Notes: generated from the sequence alone by a model not told the origin. A stretch of DNA of 64,000 nucleotides from JAVBQJ01 sp031549115 (GCA_031549115.1 JAVBQJ010000034.1:1-64000), one strand, 5' to 3'; positions 53,529-63,402 are shown, numbered from the stretch's first letter. Translations and numbers: made by a program.

Positions 53529-54020
53529 ATGGCCATCGACAAAAGCGGTGAATTCTGGTACGGCACGAAGATCGCCGACATCGATTCCTATTTGAAAGAC
53601 TATTCCGCCGACAACTATGCCGTTGAAACGGTAAAACGGGTCACCTGTCCTCAGTGCGGCAACAATATATGGGAAGCGGAACTGGACCCGGAAGTAGAAG
53701 CAGTGCAAATGCATTGCCGCAAATGCGATCACGATCGTTTCCTGATGGACAGCGAAGAATACTGGGATGAATGCGAACCGGAAGCACTCAACTGCCAGGC
53801 TTGTTCCGGCACGGTCTTCAATCTTGCTGTCGGGCTGGCGCGCCGCGACAACGGCGATGTGAAATGGATCTATGTCGGCAGCCGCTGCACCACCTGCGGC
53901 CAGTTGAACTGTCCCATCGACTGGAAGATCAGTTACAGCCCCACCGATCAGCTGGAAGCCAGTATCTCTCCGAAGCGCCCCGGCTTCTGGTCGAAACGGC
54001 TGTGGTTCCGGAAGCGTTAA
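53529..54020 (+). CDS. Zinc-ribbon protein, unknown function
   Basis: A 163-residue acidic cytoplasmic protein with two CxxC-CxxC zinc ribbons: Cys40/43 with Cys63/66, and Cys89/92 with Cys120/123. Two more Cys (82 and 128) lie nearby. The C-terminus is basic (SKRLWFRKR). No named family was recognised. Proteins with paired ribbons can bind nucleic acid or act as structural adaptors. AAAAGG lies about 11 nt upstream of the ATG at 53529; in-frame codons farther upstream overlap the promoter. It is 15 bp before the lipoprotein gene and shares its transcript. Confidence 0.85.
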   Translation: MAIDKSGEFWYGTKIADIDSYLKDYSADNYAVETVKRVTCPQCGNNIWEAELDPEVEAVQMHCRKCDHDRFLMDSEEYWDECEPEALNCQACSGTVFNLAVGLARRDNGDVKWIYVGSRCTTCGQLNCPIDWKISYSPTDQLEASISPKRPGFWSKRLWFRKR

Positions 54021-54035
54021 GGAGCTGTCTTGCAT

Positions 54036-56387
54036 ATGAAACGGGTCTATATACTTCTCTTTCTGTTGACCGTGACCGGCGGGTGGTGCGGCTGCACCGA
54101 GAAGCTTCCGGCGGAGCCGGTAACGCCGTTAAAAGTCGGCATCCTCGGGTCCCGGGAGCCGGCGGACTGGCTGACGGCGACTCTTTCCGATTTGCCCGGC
54201 TATGAATTTCTGGAACGCAACGCCGTTGGAAGCCTGAAGCTGGAACACGCAATTTCCGGGCGGCAGCTCCGGCAGGCTTTTCCGCATGCCGATGTCATTC
54301 TCTTGATCGGACCACGGCAAATGCAGCTGTTCGACGCCCAGACCGCGGAGCTATACTGCCGGAGCGAGCTTCCCGCCGGAATCGCGCCGGAGGAGCTGAC
54401 CCGGATTGCGGAAGATTTTTTGTGCCGAAGCCGGGTCAAACGCGCCGCACCGCGCCGCTATGCGCTTTCGCTCCGGCAACTTGAAGACCGCAGCCTGCTT
54501 TATGAACCCGGCCACCCGTTGCCCGAGTGGCTGCCCCGCTTCGAAAGCGCACTCCTCGAACTGGAACAAGTGACCCTGCTGTCACGCCATGATCTCAAGG
54601 CCATCCTGCAGGAACGCGAACTGAGCGAACGCACCATCCATCTACCGGGGACGACCTGGCAGGTCGAACTCCTGTTCGAACCCGATTCCCGGCAACGCAA
54701 CGACCTGATCCTGAAACTGACCCACCCGGCCATGGCACCGCAGACCCTGTGTATCGCCGATGTGTTTGCGCTATCGGACGAAGAGTTGGCCGCCCGGTTA
54801 CGCGATGTATTCCGCAACCTCCCCGTCCCCGCTCCGGCAAGCCGCCAGGAGGAGGCCGCCGCATTTTTTCGTTATTATCTGGACGCGCCGCTTTGGCTTC
54901 CACTGGCGTCCGGTATCCGCAACGACATCGACGTGCCGGGCGGTTCCACCCCGCTGCCGGATGACTGCCCGCGTTCTTACGCACTTTTCGCCGCCCTGGC
55001 TCTGCACCCGGAAAATATCGAATACCGGGGCGAAGCAGCCTTCTTTGAACTGCTTGCAAGTTGGGCGCACTTTTACAATGCCACTTATCTTGCCTGGCCC
55101 ATTTCACCGGAATCGACCGCGTTGCGCCGGCAGGCAATCGATGATATCCGCAAGTTCCTGGACATATGGACAGGCCCGTTTCCCGACAACGCCGCGCCGG
55201 CGTGGATCGCCCCAACTTCCGGCAACGCCGCGCAAGCGTGGAAATACGTCAGGATATTCATTCTGCTCTACAAACTCGATGCGGCCGCGGCGTTCCCATA
55301 TCAGGAGAGGGTGTTGGATGAACTCAGCCGACCAGCTTACCGCGAGCAGGAATTCTACACGCTGTTCGATGATTTATTGCATTCGGTTCCGGCGTTGCCG
55401 GAATCCTTTCTGGCCGAGCTGGCCGAACGCAATCCGCTCTTCGCGCAAGTTGTTTATTTCGCCCGGCAAAATGAGTCGAACGCGCGCCACCTCAAATTGC
55501 CTCCGACCGCGCTGGAACAGTTTCAGCACGACATGCAGGAAGCCAGCCTGCGCCGCGACAGCAGCCTCGCCGATCTGGTTTTAAGCTCCTATCCGCCGCA
55601 ATTTTCCGGCTTGGAAAACCTGGACTATACCCACAGACTGTTGCAGCAGTATCTGGCCACGCAATTACTCAGTATCGATCATCCCGCCATCCACGAAGCC
55701 CTGAAAAAACTGAACGCCGAGTTTGAAATCGAAGTATTGACCAAAGATTTTACCCCTCCTCTACACGTCGTAATCACCTCCGAAGGCGAAATTTTCGTGT
55801 TTGACAAGGAGTCTTGCATGATCTCCGGCGGTAGCGCCGCCGCCGGCGCGCTCCAACCGCTCCGGCAAATCGACCCGGCATTGCGCCCGTGGGTGCGAAG
55901 ATTCGGCCTGTCACCGCAATATTATCTTTTCGGCGATCAAACTATCCATAAAGTGGATCGGCAAACCGGCGCCGCCGCCGGTACGATTCCGCTGAAATTC
56001 AATGTTTCCGCACTGACCGGAACCGCGGAACGGATCTGGATGATACGGGATGAACGGCAGATTCTGTCCTGCGATTACGACGGCGCCGATTGGCGCCTGG
56101 AGAGTTCCCCCTTCCGGGCGGATAAAAAATTCCCCTGGGAGGAACAGGAAGCCTTTCTTGAGCATCTGGAAGCCACCGCGGCTCCGAACCGCTTCCGGCT
56201 GCACTTCAACGGCAAGCCGGCCGTCATCGATTTCGACGCCGGTACTTTGACATTCGATCCTTTGCCGGAGCTGCCGGCGGCTCTGCATGAAAACTATTTT
56301 CCGGCGGACAACCTCCGCTATACCCGGGATGCGATTTCGATCTTCGCCGGCGGCGGCAACCTTGTCCGGGTACGCCTTCTGCGTTGA
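54036..56387 (+). CDS. Putative lipoprotein with CsgG-like N-terminal region
   Basis: A 783-residue exported protein. The N-terminus is a short signal (VYILLFLLTVTGG) with Cys residues at the WCGC turn, consistent with a lipoprotein signal. Residues about 25-200 resemble periplasmic alpha/beta domains of the CsgG/TolB-N type, including LELEQVTLLSRHDLKAILQERELSE, the pattern that follows a family-typical helix in CsgG-like proteins. A helical middle follows. The last roughly 200 residues are beta-rich with VVITSEGEIFVFDKES and related strands, suggestive of a propeller. A TTG at 54030, 5 nt after GGAG, is an alternative start. Function unknown. Confidence 0.72.
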   Translation: MKRVYILLFLLTVTGGWCGCTEKLPAEPVTPLKVGILGSREPADWLTATLSDLPGYEFLERNAVGSLKLEHAISGRQLRQAFPHADVILLIGPRQMQLFDAQTAELYCRSELPAGIAPEELTRIAEDFLCRSRVKRAAPRRYALSLRQLEDRSLLYEPGHPLPEWLPRFESALLELEQVTLLSRHDLKAILQERELSERTIHLPGTTWQVELLFEPDSRQRNDLILKLTHPAMAPQTLCIADVFALSDEELAARLRDVFRNLPVPAPASRQEEAAAFFRYYLDAPLWLPLASGIRNDIDVPGGSTPLPDDCPRSYALFAALALHPENIEYRGEAAFFELLASWAHFYNATYLAWPISPESTALRRQAIDDIRKFLDIWTGPFPDNAAPAWIAPTSGNAAQAWKYVRIFILLYKLDAAAAFPYQERVLDELSRPAYREQEFYTLFDDLLHSVPALPESFLAELAERNPLFAQVVYFARQNESNARHLKLPPTALEQFQHDMQEASLRRDSSLADLVLSSYPPQFSGLENLDYTHRLLQQYLATQLLSIDHPAIHEALKKLNAEFEIEVLTKDFTPPLHVVITSEGEIFVFDKESCMISGGSAAAGALQPLRQIDPALRPWVRRFGLSPQYYLFGDQTIHKVDRQTGAAAGTIPLKFNVSALTGTAERIWMIRDERQILSCDYDGADWRLESSPFRADKKFPWEEQEAFLEHLEATAAPNRFRLHFNGKPAVIDFDAGTLTFDPLPELPAALHENYFPADNLRYTRDAISIFAGGGNLVRVRLLR

Positions 56388-56456
56388 CCTGCCGGGAAAC
56401 AAATCGGGCCTCGCGGCGGCTTTCGACCGAAGCGGGGCCCGTAGTATTAAGTTTGT

Positions 56457-57209
56457 TTATTTGCCGTCGAGATTGAAATCCCAGGGGATATCGGCGGAAT
56501 TGCCGGAGCTGAAGATACCCAACGCCGGATCTTCGGTGCGGACGCTGCCGTCACAATAGCCGACGGTGTTCCGGCCGTTATGGCGGTCCTGCAAGCCGTT
56601 CAGCGTTCCCCCCGGAAGCGCGATATGCCAGCCGCTGCGCAAATAGGCGGCACTGGTGAAAGCCTGATCCCAGACACCGGAGTTGACGCTTTCGGCAAAG
56701 AGCAGCATGCCGGAAGGATTCTTGATCGACGAGAGCATCGGGTTATTGTCGACTCCCATGTGCCAGTTGACCGCCGACAGCACCGAATTCATGCCGTAAC
56801 CGACATCGTTTCCCCAGCCCCGGTCCCGGCCGTTCCAACCGCCCCAGCCGCTGGTGGCTTCCCATGCCGCAATGGCGTGCGGCTGATACGTCGGGCACCA
56901 CCAGACCTTGCTGTAAACCACCTGCCAGGTATCCGGCGGCACGATATTCTGTGTCTGGCCGCCGGCATACTGGTCGATGACGGCGGCATATTTGTCGGCA
57001 TCTTTGTTGTTGTACGGCAGACGGTCGTTCCAATCCCCGGCGTAAAGCTGGACCGCCAATCCCACCTGCTTGGCGTTGCTGACACAGAGGGTCTGCTGGG
57101 CCTTGGCGCGCGCCTTCGACAGCGCCGGCAGCAGCATGCTGGCGAGGATAGCGATGATCGCGATCACGACGAGGAGTTCAATGAGAGTGAATACCGGTCT
57201 GTTTTTCAT
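56457..57209 (-). CDS. Prepilin-type protein, H-X9-DG family
   Basis: A 250-residue pseudopilin-like protein. Leader MKNRPV precedes FTLIELLVV, so position -1 is Val, not Gly; mature Glu5 is present. [12 protein letters not shown] near residue 221 is the H-X9-DG motif. The exterior domain is Trp/Gly-rich ([16 protein letters not shown]). It lies 50 bp after the DUF4838 gene and closes the LacI-led minus-strand operon, the fourth pseudopilin in the window. A weak GGGCC/GGCCC hairpin in the 69-bp gap with the convergent lipoprotein gene may terminate both. Confidence 0.9.
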   Translation of the reverse strand: MKNRPVFTLIELLVVIAIIAILASMLLPALSKARAKAQQTLCVSNAKQVGLAVQLYAGDWNDRLPYNNKDADKYAAVIDQYAGGQTQNIVPPDTWQVVYSKVWWCPTYQPHAIAAWEATSGWGGWNGRDRGWGNDVGYGMNSVLSAVNWHMGVDNNPMLSSIKNPSGMLLFAESVNSGVWDQAFTSAAYLRSGWHIALPGGTLNGLQDRHNGRNTVGYCDGSVRTEDPALGIFSSGNSADIPWDFNLDGK

Positions 57210-57259
57210 TTCTGCCTGTCCTTCTGTTTGGTGTTAAGAAAGCCGCAATTTACGGTTTA

Positions 57260-60157
57260 TCAATCGATGAAATTATGTCTCAAATTATCCAACAGCATCG
57301 GCACGGTGTGGATGGTGTCGGAGCCGAGGAACACATAGCCGCCGCCGAAGCCGAAGTCGGCTCCGGTCACGACCAGCAGCCCGCGCCCAACCCGGCGCGC
57401 CAGCAGATACGGCATCTCCGAACCATCCTGCATTTGCAGTGTGGCCAGCGCCATCCATGCCCCGGGCATTGCCGGCCGGTAGCCGTTCGACGGGGACATC
57501 AGCGTCCGGATCGACTCGGTCAGATCGGCCGGAGCCGTACTCCACTGCCCCGGCAGTACCGTGACGGTGCGGCGGTCCGCGCCGACCTCCCAGCCGCTCC
57601 ATTGCAGCGCCATGGACGGATCCCCGAACCACTGTTCCAGCGGCAGCGCGCCATATCCGGTGAATACCACCAGCGCGCCGTCCTCCAATTTCCATTTCAG
57701 TACTTTTGTATCGCCGGACAGCGGTTTTCCGGTGTGGGGGATGACGATCACCCGGTCGGCGCCGGCCTCTTCCCAGGTTGCGGCGGTACGGATCTGAAAA
57801 CCGGCTCGGCCGAGCTCGACCAGCCAATCCAATACCTTCTGTTCCGTCTTCGGTGTGACCAGCGTCAGCTTCGTCACCCGTTCCGCGGCGCTGAATTGCA
57901 GCACGCCGAATGAATTCAAATCATGGTAACAGGCATCCGGGAAGCCGGAATAGGGCAGATCCCGGCGCCCGCCGGGGGAACGCTTGATCGTGAATTGCCA
58001 GGTATCTTTCGCTTCCGGCCGGCGGCCCAGCGCTTCGAACGGAATGACGATCCGGGCGTGCCACCGCGCCCCGGCGTCCTCGACCTGGACCTGCCAAGCG
58101 GGGTTGAATCCGGCGACATTGTAGACGCCCCCGGCCACCACGACAGCATCGTATCCGGTCCCGAGCCGGTTGACGGCGAAGTGCCGGTAAATGCCCTCGG
58201 GGTCGTTCGGAACGCCGATGAATATTTCCAGAGCCTCATCCGCCCAGACATCGGAATCGTGTTCGGTCCGCAGCGCCGACCGGAACTCCGGCGCCGGATC
58301 GCCGCAGACAATGTCGAAATACAACGCCCGGTCGGTATACTGAATCCGGGCCGTGGTGTCCGGTACCGGAATCTCGGAATCGGTCTGAAAGGGCGGAAGC
58401 TCGGCGGCTCCGGAGAAATCTTCCGGATCCGCGACGCGCGGAACGACGATCTTCGCGTTGCCCCGGGAGCTCCGGGCGCTGTCGCGGACGGAGCGCCAGA
58501 GCTGCAGCACCTCGGCCTCCACGCCGATTTCGCGCAGAACCCGGTCGCGGACGGCGGCATCGGCAATCGCAGCGGCTTCGCTGCGGGCGCGCGCCAGCAG
58601 CTCCAGCGCCCGGCCGAGTGTGTCGTCGCTCAGGAACACTTCGCCGGCGCCGAGCGGAGAAGCGCCATAATACGAGTAGTGAATTTTCATCGCCTCCCAG
58701 GCGTCCGCCAGCACCAGAAAGTATTCCGTCATCGGCGCGGCGGCGGCGTCAAAGGCGGTGTCCGCGAATTGCCGCACCTCCTCGCGCCAATCCAGATCCG
58801 GATTCCACAACAATTTGGCGTACAGGTAGTAAGCCAGCCGGTTGCGGTGGTACGGCAGCCGGCCGGGTTCGGCGCCGTCGGGACGGTAATGCAACGGCAG
58901 GGTTTCCGGGAAAACCCCGATCGCACCGAGATCGCGGAAGCGCCGCATTTCGTCGGCCAGCATCGCGTAAAACGGCACATGCATCGCCCGGTTGAATATA
59001 TCGAATTCATAGCCGTAAACCATCAGCGGCACTCCGGTCTGGCGCCATGCTTCCAACGCCGTCAACGCCTGGGCGTTGATGGCGCAATCCGGGGTGTCGA
59101 AGGTGTGGACATAGCAGCGATTGTACATGCAATATTCGACGAACTCGGACTCCTCGAGGCCGAAGCGCGGCGGCGTGCCGTACCCGGAATACGCGATGGT
59201 GGCGAAGCGGACGCCGGGGAAACGCGGCTGCAGCGCTTGCACCAAACGATTGTAAAAGCCGAACCACGCATCCGAGACGTCGCTTTCGGCGCACGCGGGG
59301 CAGCGGCAGTATTCGACATTATCGGCCGGAAACAGGCTGACGATTTCGATCTCCGGCGCCCCGGCGAGCCAGGCGCCCAATTGTTCGGCGATGCGCCGGA
59401 AGGTTTCCGGGTTGCTCCAGCAGAGTTGCTCCTTGGTCCGTCTTCCCTCGATCACGGCGAAAAGTTCCGGATTGCTGCGGAAAGTTTCTTCATCGAGGAT
59501 GATATTGTGCCCCGATACCATCACATAAAGCCCTTTGGCCCGGCGCTGCTCCAAAAGCTCCTTCACCCACGGCGCATCGGGAGCGGGGCTGCGCATCAGA
59601 TTGAGGCGGTTCCGCGCCATCCAGGTTTCCGTTTCCGGGTCGATATGCACGTGGCACAGATGAAAGCCGCGATAACGGAACGCCGCCTCCCCCCGTACCG
59701 CTGTTCCCGGGACGGAAAAATCCGGCTTCCTCGTCAGAAATTCCCCATCCGCTCCCGGCCACAGCCATTCAATACCGCCGAAATCGTTCAAAAACGCATA
59801 GACCGCGTACAACGCCGCCCGCGACGACGACCCGCGCAATTCCAACGCGTCGGCACCCGCGACAATCATGAACCCATCATTGCCCCAATCGGCTCCCGGC
59901 TCCACCAGAATCCGGATCGCCGGTGTATTTTCATTCCCGTCGGCAAGCTCCAGCGCGAAATCGGCGCCGGTCAAGCGTTTCAACGCGCTTTGCAGCTCAC
60001 TGGCGGCATAGCGGACGGTGGCGTCGGCAGTCGTGGAAATCCGAATGGGAAGCAACGCTTCCCCTCCCCGGCTCAACTCCACCGCGGCAGCACCGAAACC
60101 GGCTCCGCCCCAAAGCGACAGCAGCAGAAGTTTCCGGCTCAAAGACGAATAGTTCAC
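57260..60157 (-). CDS. DUF4838 protein with GH67-N-like, CBM9-like modules
   Basis: A 965-residue exported protein. The GTG start at 60157 follows AAAGGGGG and begins a signal peptide (LLLLSLWGGAGFGAAA). Residues about 30-130 match the alpha-glucuronidase/GH20b-like N-domain (VRYAASELQSALKRLTGADF). The DUF4838 region follows (FRYRGFHLCHVHIDP, LYVMVSGHN, LCWSNPETFRRIAEQ, EIVSLFPADNVEYCRCPAC). A CBM9-like module around residues 600-770 contains SDVWADEALEIFIGVP and FAVNRLGTGYD. The C-terminus resembles a glutamine-amidotransferase-like fold (RVIVIPHTGKPL, GLLVVTGADFGFGGGY). The likely role is extracytoplasmic glycan binding or hydrolysis. Its GTG overlaps the upstream stop (GTGA). Confidence 0.85.
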   Translation of the reverse strand: MNYSSLSRKLLLLSLWGGAGFGAAAVELSRGGEALLPIRISTTADATVRYAASELQSALKRLTGADFALELADGNENTPAIRILVEPGADWGNDGFMIVAGADALELRGSSSRAALYAVYAFLNDFGGIEWLWPGADGEFLTRKPDFSVPGTAVRGEAAFRYRGFHLCHVHIDPETETWMARNRLNLMRSPAPDAPWVKELLEQRRAKGLYVMVSGHNIILDEETFRSNPELFAVIEGRRTKEQLCWSNPETFRRIAEQLGAWLAGAPEIEIVSLFPADNVEYCRCPACAESDVSDAWFGFYNRLVQALQPRFPGVRFATIAYSGYGTPPRFGLEESEFVEYCMYNRCYVHTFDTPDCAINAQALTALEAWRQTGVPLMVYGYEFDIFNRAMHVPFYAMLADEMRRFRDLGAIGVFPETLPLHYRPDGAEPGRLPYHRNRLAYYLYAKLLWNPDLDWREEVRQFADTAFDAAAAPMTEYFLVLADAWEAMKIHYSYYGASPLGAGEVFLSDDTLGRALELLARARSEAAAIADAAVRDRVLREIGVEAEVLQLWRSVRDSARSSRGNAKIVVPRVADPEDFSGAAELPPFQTDSEIPVPDTTARIQYTDRALYFDIVCGDPAPEFRSALRTEHDSDVWADEALEIFIGVPNDPEGIYRHFAVNRLGTGYDAVVVAGGVYNVAGFNPAWQVQVEDAGARWHARIVIPFEALGRRPEAKDTWQFTIKRSPGGRRDLPYSGFPDACYHDLNSFGVLQFSAAERVTKLTLVTPKTEQKVLDWLVELGRAGFQIRTAATWEEAGADRVIVIPHTGKPLSGDTKVLKWKLEDGALVVFTGYGALPLEQWFGDPSMALQWSGWEVGADRRTVTVLPGQWSTAPADLTESIRTLMSPSNGYRPAMPGAWMALATLQMQDGSEMPYLLARRVGRGLLVVTGADFGFGGGYVFLGSDTIHTVPMLLDNLRHNFID

Positions 60158-62259
60158 AGCGCCCCCTTTCCCCCGGTTTTCTTCGCGGCATCGACAGCGA
60201 AACGCAGGACCTTCCACTCCAACGGAGCAATGGATCCGGCAACCCGCCGGAGTTCCGGCGACAGGCTGCGAAACTCCGTATCATGCCATTCGGCGCGCCG
60301 CAATTCCCGGACACCGGAAATCCGCCACCCGGCCGGAAACCGAAGTGTCAGCCCCTCCCACCGGTCCGGCGTCAGATTGGCCGCCGCGACCAGCCACTCG
60401 CCTTTGCGGCGGCGGCAGATCGTCACACCATGTCCCGGCAGCACCGGATACACGCAATCCGGGTCGAGAAAACGCAACAGCCCGTGCAAATTGCGCATCC
60501 GTCCATGGTTGGCCCACTCGGTCAACGGCTCGCAGCCGGTATTCGCCAACACAACCACGCGTCCGCCCGCCGGGTTTTCATAGCAGGTCGTGCCGGGGTA
60601 ACGCCGGCCGGCATAATCGATCAACTCGCTGGCGGCTTGGGCGCCGCACAATTCCAGTTCATGCCAGCGGCACCCCACATGCGGCATGCGCCAGGCGGGC
60701 ACGCCCGGCAGCACCCCGCCGTCGCCGCTCTCCGCCGCCACGACGTCGGTACGCAAAATTTTCGGACGGACGCCGATGGCGGCGCCGAAGCCGCGTTCGG
60801 TCAGCGCCGCCGCCCCTTCGGCATCGGTCAACACCGCTCCCGCCGTCACCCGCCGCAGTTCGTCTTCGCGCAATGTCCATACCATGGCGGATTCCAGAAT
60901 GACCGGTCCGTGCCCCGGCAAATGCGACGGCGTATGCCACTGCAGCGGCGTTCCCAACGGCAGCAGTAAATTTTCCACCGGCCGCCCCGGCGGCATGCTG
61001 TCATACGCTTCGGCCTCGCGATGCACCAGGTGTTTTCCCACTTCCGTGCTGGTAATGGCGGTCACTCCCGCCGGTTCCCATTCGGCCAGGCGCAACGCGG
61101 CCAGCGCTTCGAGGCGCGGCCGGCTCTGCCGCAGCAATGGGCGGTTGGTCGGCTCCTCCGTCAGCGGATTGCCCTCCAGATCGTGCAGCGACAATGTGAT
61201 ATGCGGATATCCGGCAAGCTGTCCGGCGTTCAGCACGAAGCGGGAATTGCTCACGGCATTGGACCAGGTGGAGAAGCGGGCATTTTCCAGTTCCGGGGCG
61301 AATTCGACCGCATCGCCGCAGCTTTCCCGCAACAGCGCTCCGGCCTGGCCGAACAATCCGCAAACCATGGCATTTTGCTTCAACGGCACGATGCTGGAGC
61401 TGTAAACGCCGCAACATGTGCGCACCAGAGGCCGGTGCGGCCCGGACAACGCGGCCAGAAATTCCGGCCAGTCGCGCCCCTCCATGCTGTGCACATCCGT
61501 ATGCGAAATCATCTGTGCCAGACGTGTACGCGGAGAAACCGCATGCACTTCGCGCCGCAGCCAGCCGGCGGTTTCGGTCATGGTCCCGGCGATGAATTCG
61601 AGCCAGCGCTCCCGCCATACCGAAGGCTGTCCCGGCCGTACCAGCTCCCGCCATAGCGCCTCCCGCTCCCACACGGTGCCGTACCGGTCGGCGAAGCGTT
61701 GCAAATGCTCCGGGCAGAAGCAGTAGAAATCCATATTGTCGTCCAGATGAAAGCGATGGTTGTGCATCCGGAAATCGTCGTCGATCCACATCACATCCGG
61801 GTCGGTTTCAGCCCACAGCCGGAGCATCGGCCCCATGATCTGCCGGAATTTCCGCCCCAACGGGCAGGCGCAGCCATCCCCCGGCAACCCCTGCTGGTTT
61901 ATCATGAGCTCCCACGGAGGAGTCGATTCCAGGCCGGTGAAACCATGTCCCAGAAAGGCTTGAAAATTCAATTGGTAGGAGATGCCGGCACGGCGTAGCG
62001 CCGGCGCGACTTCGGTGCGCATCCAGCCGGCCCACTCCAACTCCTCCTCCCATGTTTCCGGCGGCATTCCCGGAACGGTGCGGCTGATGTTGACGTAGAA
62101 TTGAACCGCGTCAATGGTGGTGGATCGGCAGAATCGAAGCAATTCCCGCAGCCGTTTCCGGCACAGAGCCGGAGCCGTCCCGTTCCCCGGGTACGGCAGG
62201 AAATACCGGAAGTTGTACGTTGCCCGGTCCGCCGGAACGGAATAAACCGCATCACTCAT
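60154..62259 (-). CDS. Putative GH42-like glycosidase
   Basis: A 701-residue protein without a signal peptide. The N-terminal 350 residues look like a TIM barrel: TIDAVQFYVNISRTV, ISYQLNFQAFLGHGF, DPDVMWIDDDFRMHNH and TRLAQMISHTDVHSMEG. The middle resembles the amidotransferase-like trimerisation domain of GH42 beta-galactosidases (SAMVWTLREDELRRV, LTDAEGAAALTERGFG). A beta-sandwich end contains VVVLANTG and WLVAAANLTPDRW. The Asp cluster in WIDDDF is a catalytic candidate (inference). The ATG at 62259 follows AAGGAG by 6 nt. It lies 104 bp after the LacI gene and is translationally coupled to the DUF4838 gene. Confidence 0.75.
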   Translation of the reverse strand: MSDAVYSVPADRATYNFRYFLPYPGNGTAPALCRKRLRELLRFCRSTTIDAVQFYVNISRTVPGMPPETWEEELEWAGWMRTEVAPALRRAGISYQLNFQAFLGHGFTGLESTPPWELMINQQGLPGDGCACPLGRKFRQIMGPMLRLWAETDPDVMWIDDDFRMHNHRFHLDDNMDFYCFCPEHLQRFADRYGTVWEREALWRELVRPGQPSVWRERWLEFIAGTMTETAGWLRREVHAVSPRTRLAQMISHTDVHSMEGRDWPEFLAALSGPHRPLVRTCCGVYSSSIVPLKQNAMVCGLFGQAGALLRESCGDAVEFAPELENARFSTWSNAVSNSRFVLNAGQLAGYPHITLSLHDLEGNPLTEEPTNRPLLRQSRPRLEALAALRLAEWEPAGVTAITSTEVGKHLVHREAEAYDSMPPGRPVENLLLPLGTPLQWHTPSHLPGHGPVILESAMVWTLREDELRRVTAGAVLTDAEGAAALTERGFGAAIGVRPKILRTDVVAAESGDGGVLPGVPAWRMPHVGCRWHELELCGAQAASELIDYAGRRYPGTTCYENPAGGRVVVLANTGCEPLTEWANHGRMRNLHGLLRFLDPDCVYPVLPGHGVTICRRRKGEWLVAAANLTPDRWEGLTLRFPAGWRISGVRELRRAEWHDTEFRSLSPELRRVAGSIAPLEWKVLRFAVDAAKKTGGKGAL

Positions 62260-62363
62260 GGAAAACTCCTTGCAGTTGAAACCATTTTTATTATTTATCG
62301 AAATCAGCAATAACTTCAAAAAACCCGACAAACACGAAAGATAGAAATTCAAACGGTGTTTTT

Positions 62364-63344
62364 TTATTCTGCCTTCGCGACGGCACCCGTCGACTTCCGG
62401 ACGATCAACTCGGGCTGAAAGCAACGTGTTTCCGGCGGCAGCTCCGGGTGCTGCAACCGCTGCAGCAGCCGTTCCACCATATGCACTGCAATTGCCTGGT
62501 AATGGCATTCGAATGTCGTCAGGGACGGGCGGCAATATTCCGCCAACGGCATATTGCCGGAGCCGATAATCGACATGTCGTCCGGACTTTTCAAACCCGC
62601 ATCATCGAGTGCGGATATGACACCGACGGCGACCTCATCGTTGTGGCAGATCACCGCGGTCGGCATATCCCCCGCGGCCAAAATCTGCCGCATGGCTTCC
62701 GCTCCGCTCACCATATACCCCAGCGCGTGCCGCTGCCACTGCGGCCGCAACTCCAGATTTTCCTGACTCATACAGATCCGGAACGCCTCATAACTGCCGC
62801 CCGAAAAGTTACCGCAGAAAGCAATCCGTCGATGCCCGAGCTCTTTCAGGGAAGCGACCGCCAGCCGGATCGTCTCGCGTTCATCGCTCATCGCCACATC
62901 CAGTACCGAATTGGGAGCGAGGGCAAAAAGAATGGCCGGAATATTTTCCCGGATCATACACGGGTGAAAATCATAGGCGATAATACCATCCACACCATGC
63001 GAAAAGACCGATTCGAACGCCTGCGGAATATCCGCCTCGGTCTCCCAGAACGAAAACAGCGCCGTATAACCGCGGGCCGCCAGATTGATCTGGATCTCCG
63101 CCACCTGCTGCGCATAAAAGGCATTGTGCGGGCTCGGCATCACCGTACCGATGGTATTGCCTTTGCGGCTGCGCAGCCACCGGGCGGCGGTATCCGGGCG
63201 GCAGCCGTGTTGCGCCATCAGCCGGAGAATCGTCTCCTGCGTCGCCCGGGATATTTTTCCTTTGGCCTTGCCGTTGAGCGTCAACGAAACACTGGTGCGG
63301 GAAGTTCCCGCCAATTCCGCCAATTCCGCGATGCTGAGAGCCAT
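62364..63344 (-). CDS. LacI family transcriptional regulator
   Basis: A 326-residue regulator. The helix-turn-helix is SIAELAELAGTSRTSVSLTLNG (residues 4-25). The effector domain has GNTIGTVMPSPHNAFYAQQV, HGVDGIIAYDF, LKELGHRRIAFCGNF, AVICHNDEVAVGVISALDDAGL and SIIGSGN, all in LacI order. The leader carries a perfect-consensus promoter and a palindrome at 63359-63374, suggesting autoregulation. AGGGG is about 10 nt before the ATG. Downstream genes on the same strand are the GH42-like, DUF4838 and pseudopilin genes, its presumed targets. Confidence 0.93.
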   Translation of the reverse strand: MALSIAELAELAGTSRTSVSLTLNGKAKGKISRATQETILRLMAQHGCRPDTAARWLRSRKGNTIGTVMPSPHNAFYAQQVAEIQINLAARGYTALFSFWETEADIPQAFESVFSHGVDGIIAYDFHPCMIRENIPAILFALAPNSVLDVAMSDERETIRLAVASLKELGHRRIAFCGNFSGGSYEAFRICMSQENLELRPQWQRHALGYMVSGAEAMRQILAAGDMPTAVICHNDEVAVGVISALDDAGLKSPDDMSIIGSGNMPLAEYCRPSLTTFECHYQAIAVHMVERLLQRLQHPELPPETRCFQPELIVRKSTGAVAKAE

Positions 63345-63358
63345 GTCTACATGCCCCT

Positions 63359-63374
63359 GGTCACACGTGTTACC
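63359..63374. promoter_or_regulatory. Candidate operator around ACACGTGT
   Basis: GGT-N-ACACGTGT-N-ACC, a 16-bp palindrome broken only at one symmetrical pair. It lies in the leader of the LacI gene, about 22-37 nt downstream of the predicted transcript start. Confidence 0.55.
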
Positions 63375-63402
63375 TGTTATTTTAAATAATTAATATATTA
63401 TG

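Noticed and set aside
57923..60583. 886-codon plus-strand frame opposite the DUF4838 gene
   Set aside because: The minus-strand gene has a signal peptide, domain matches and translational coupling; the opposite frame shows no family pattern.
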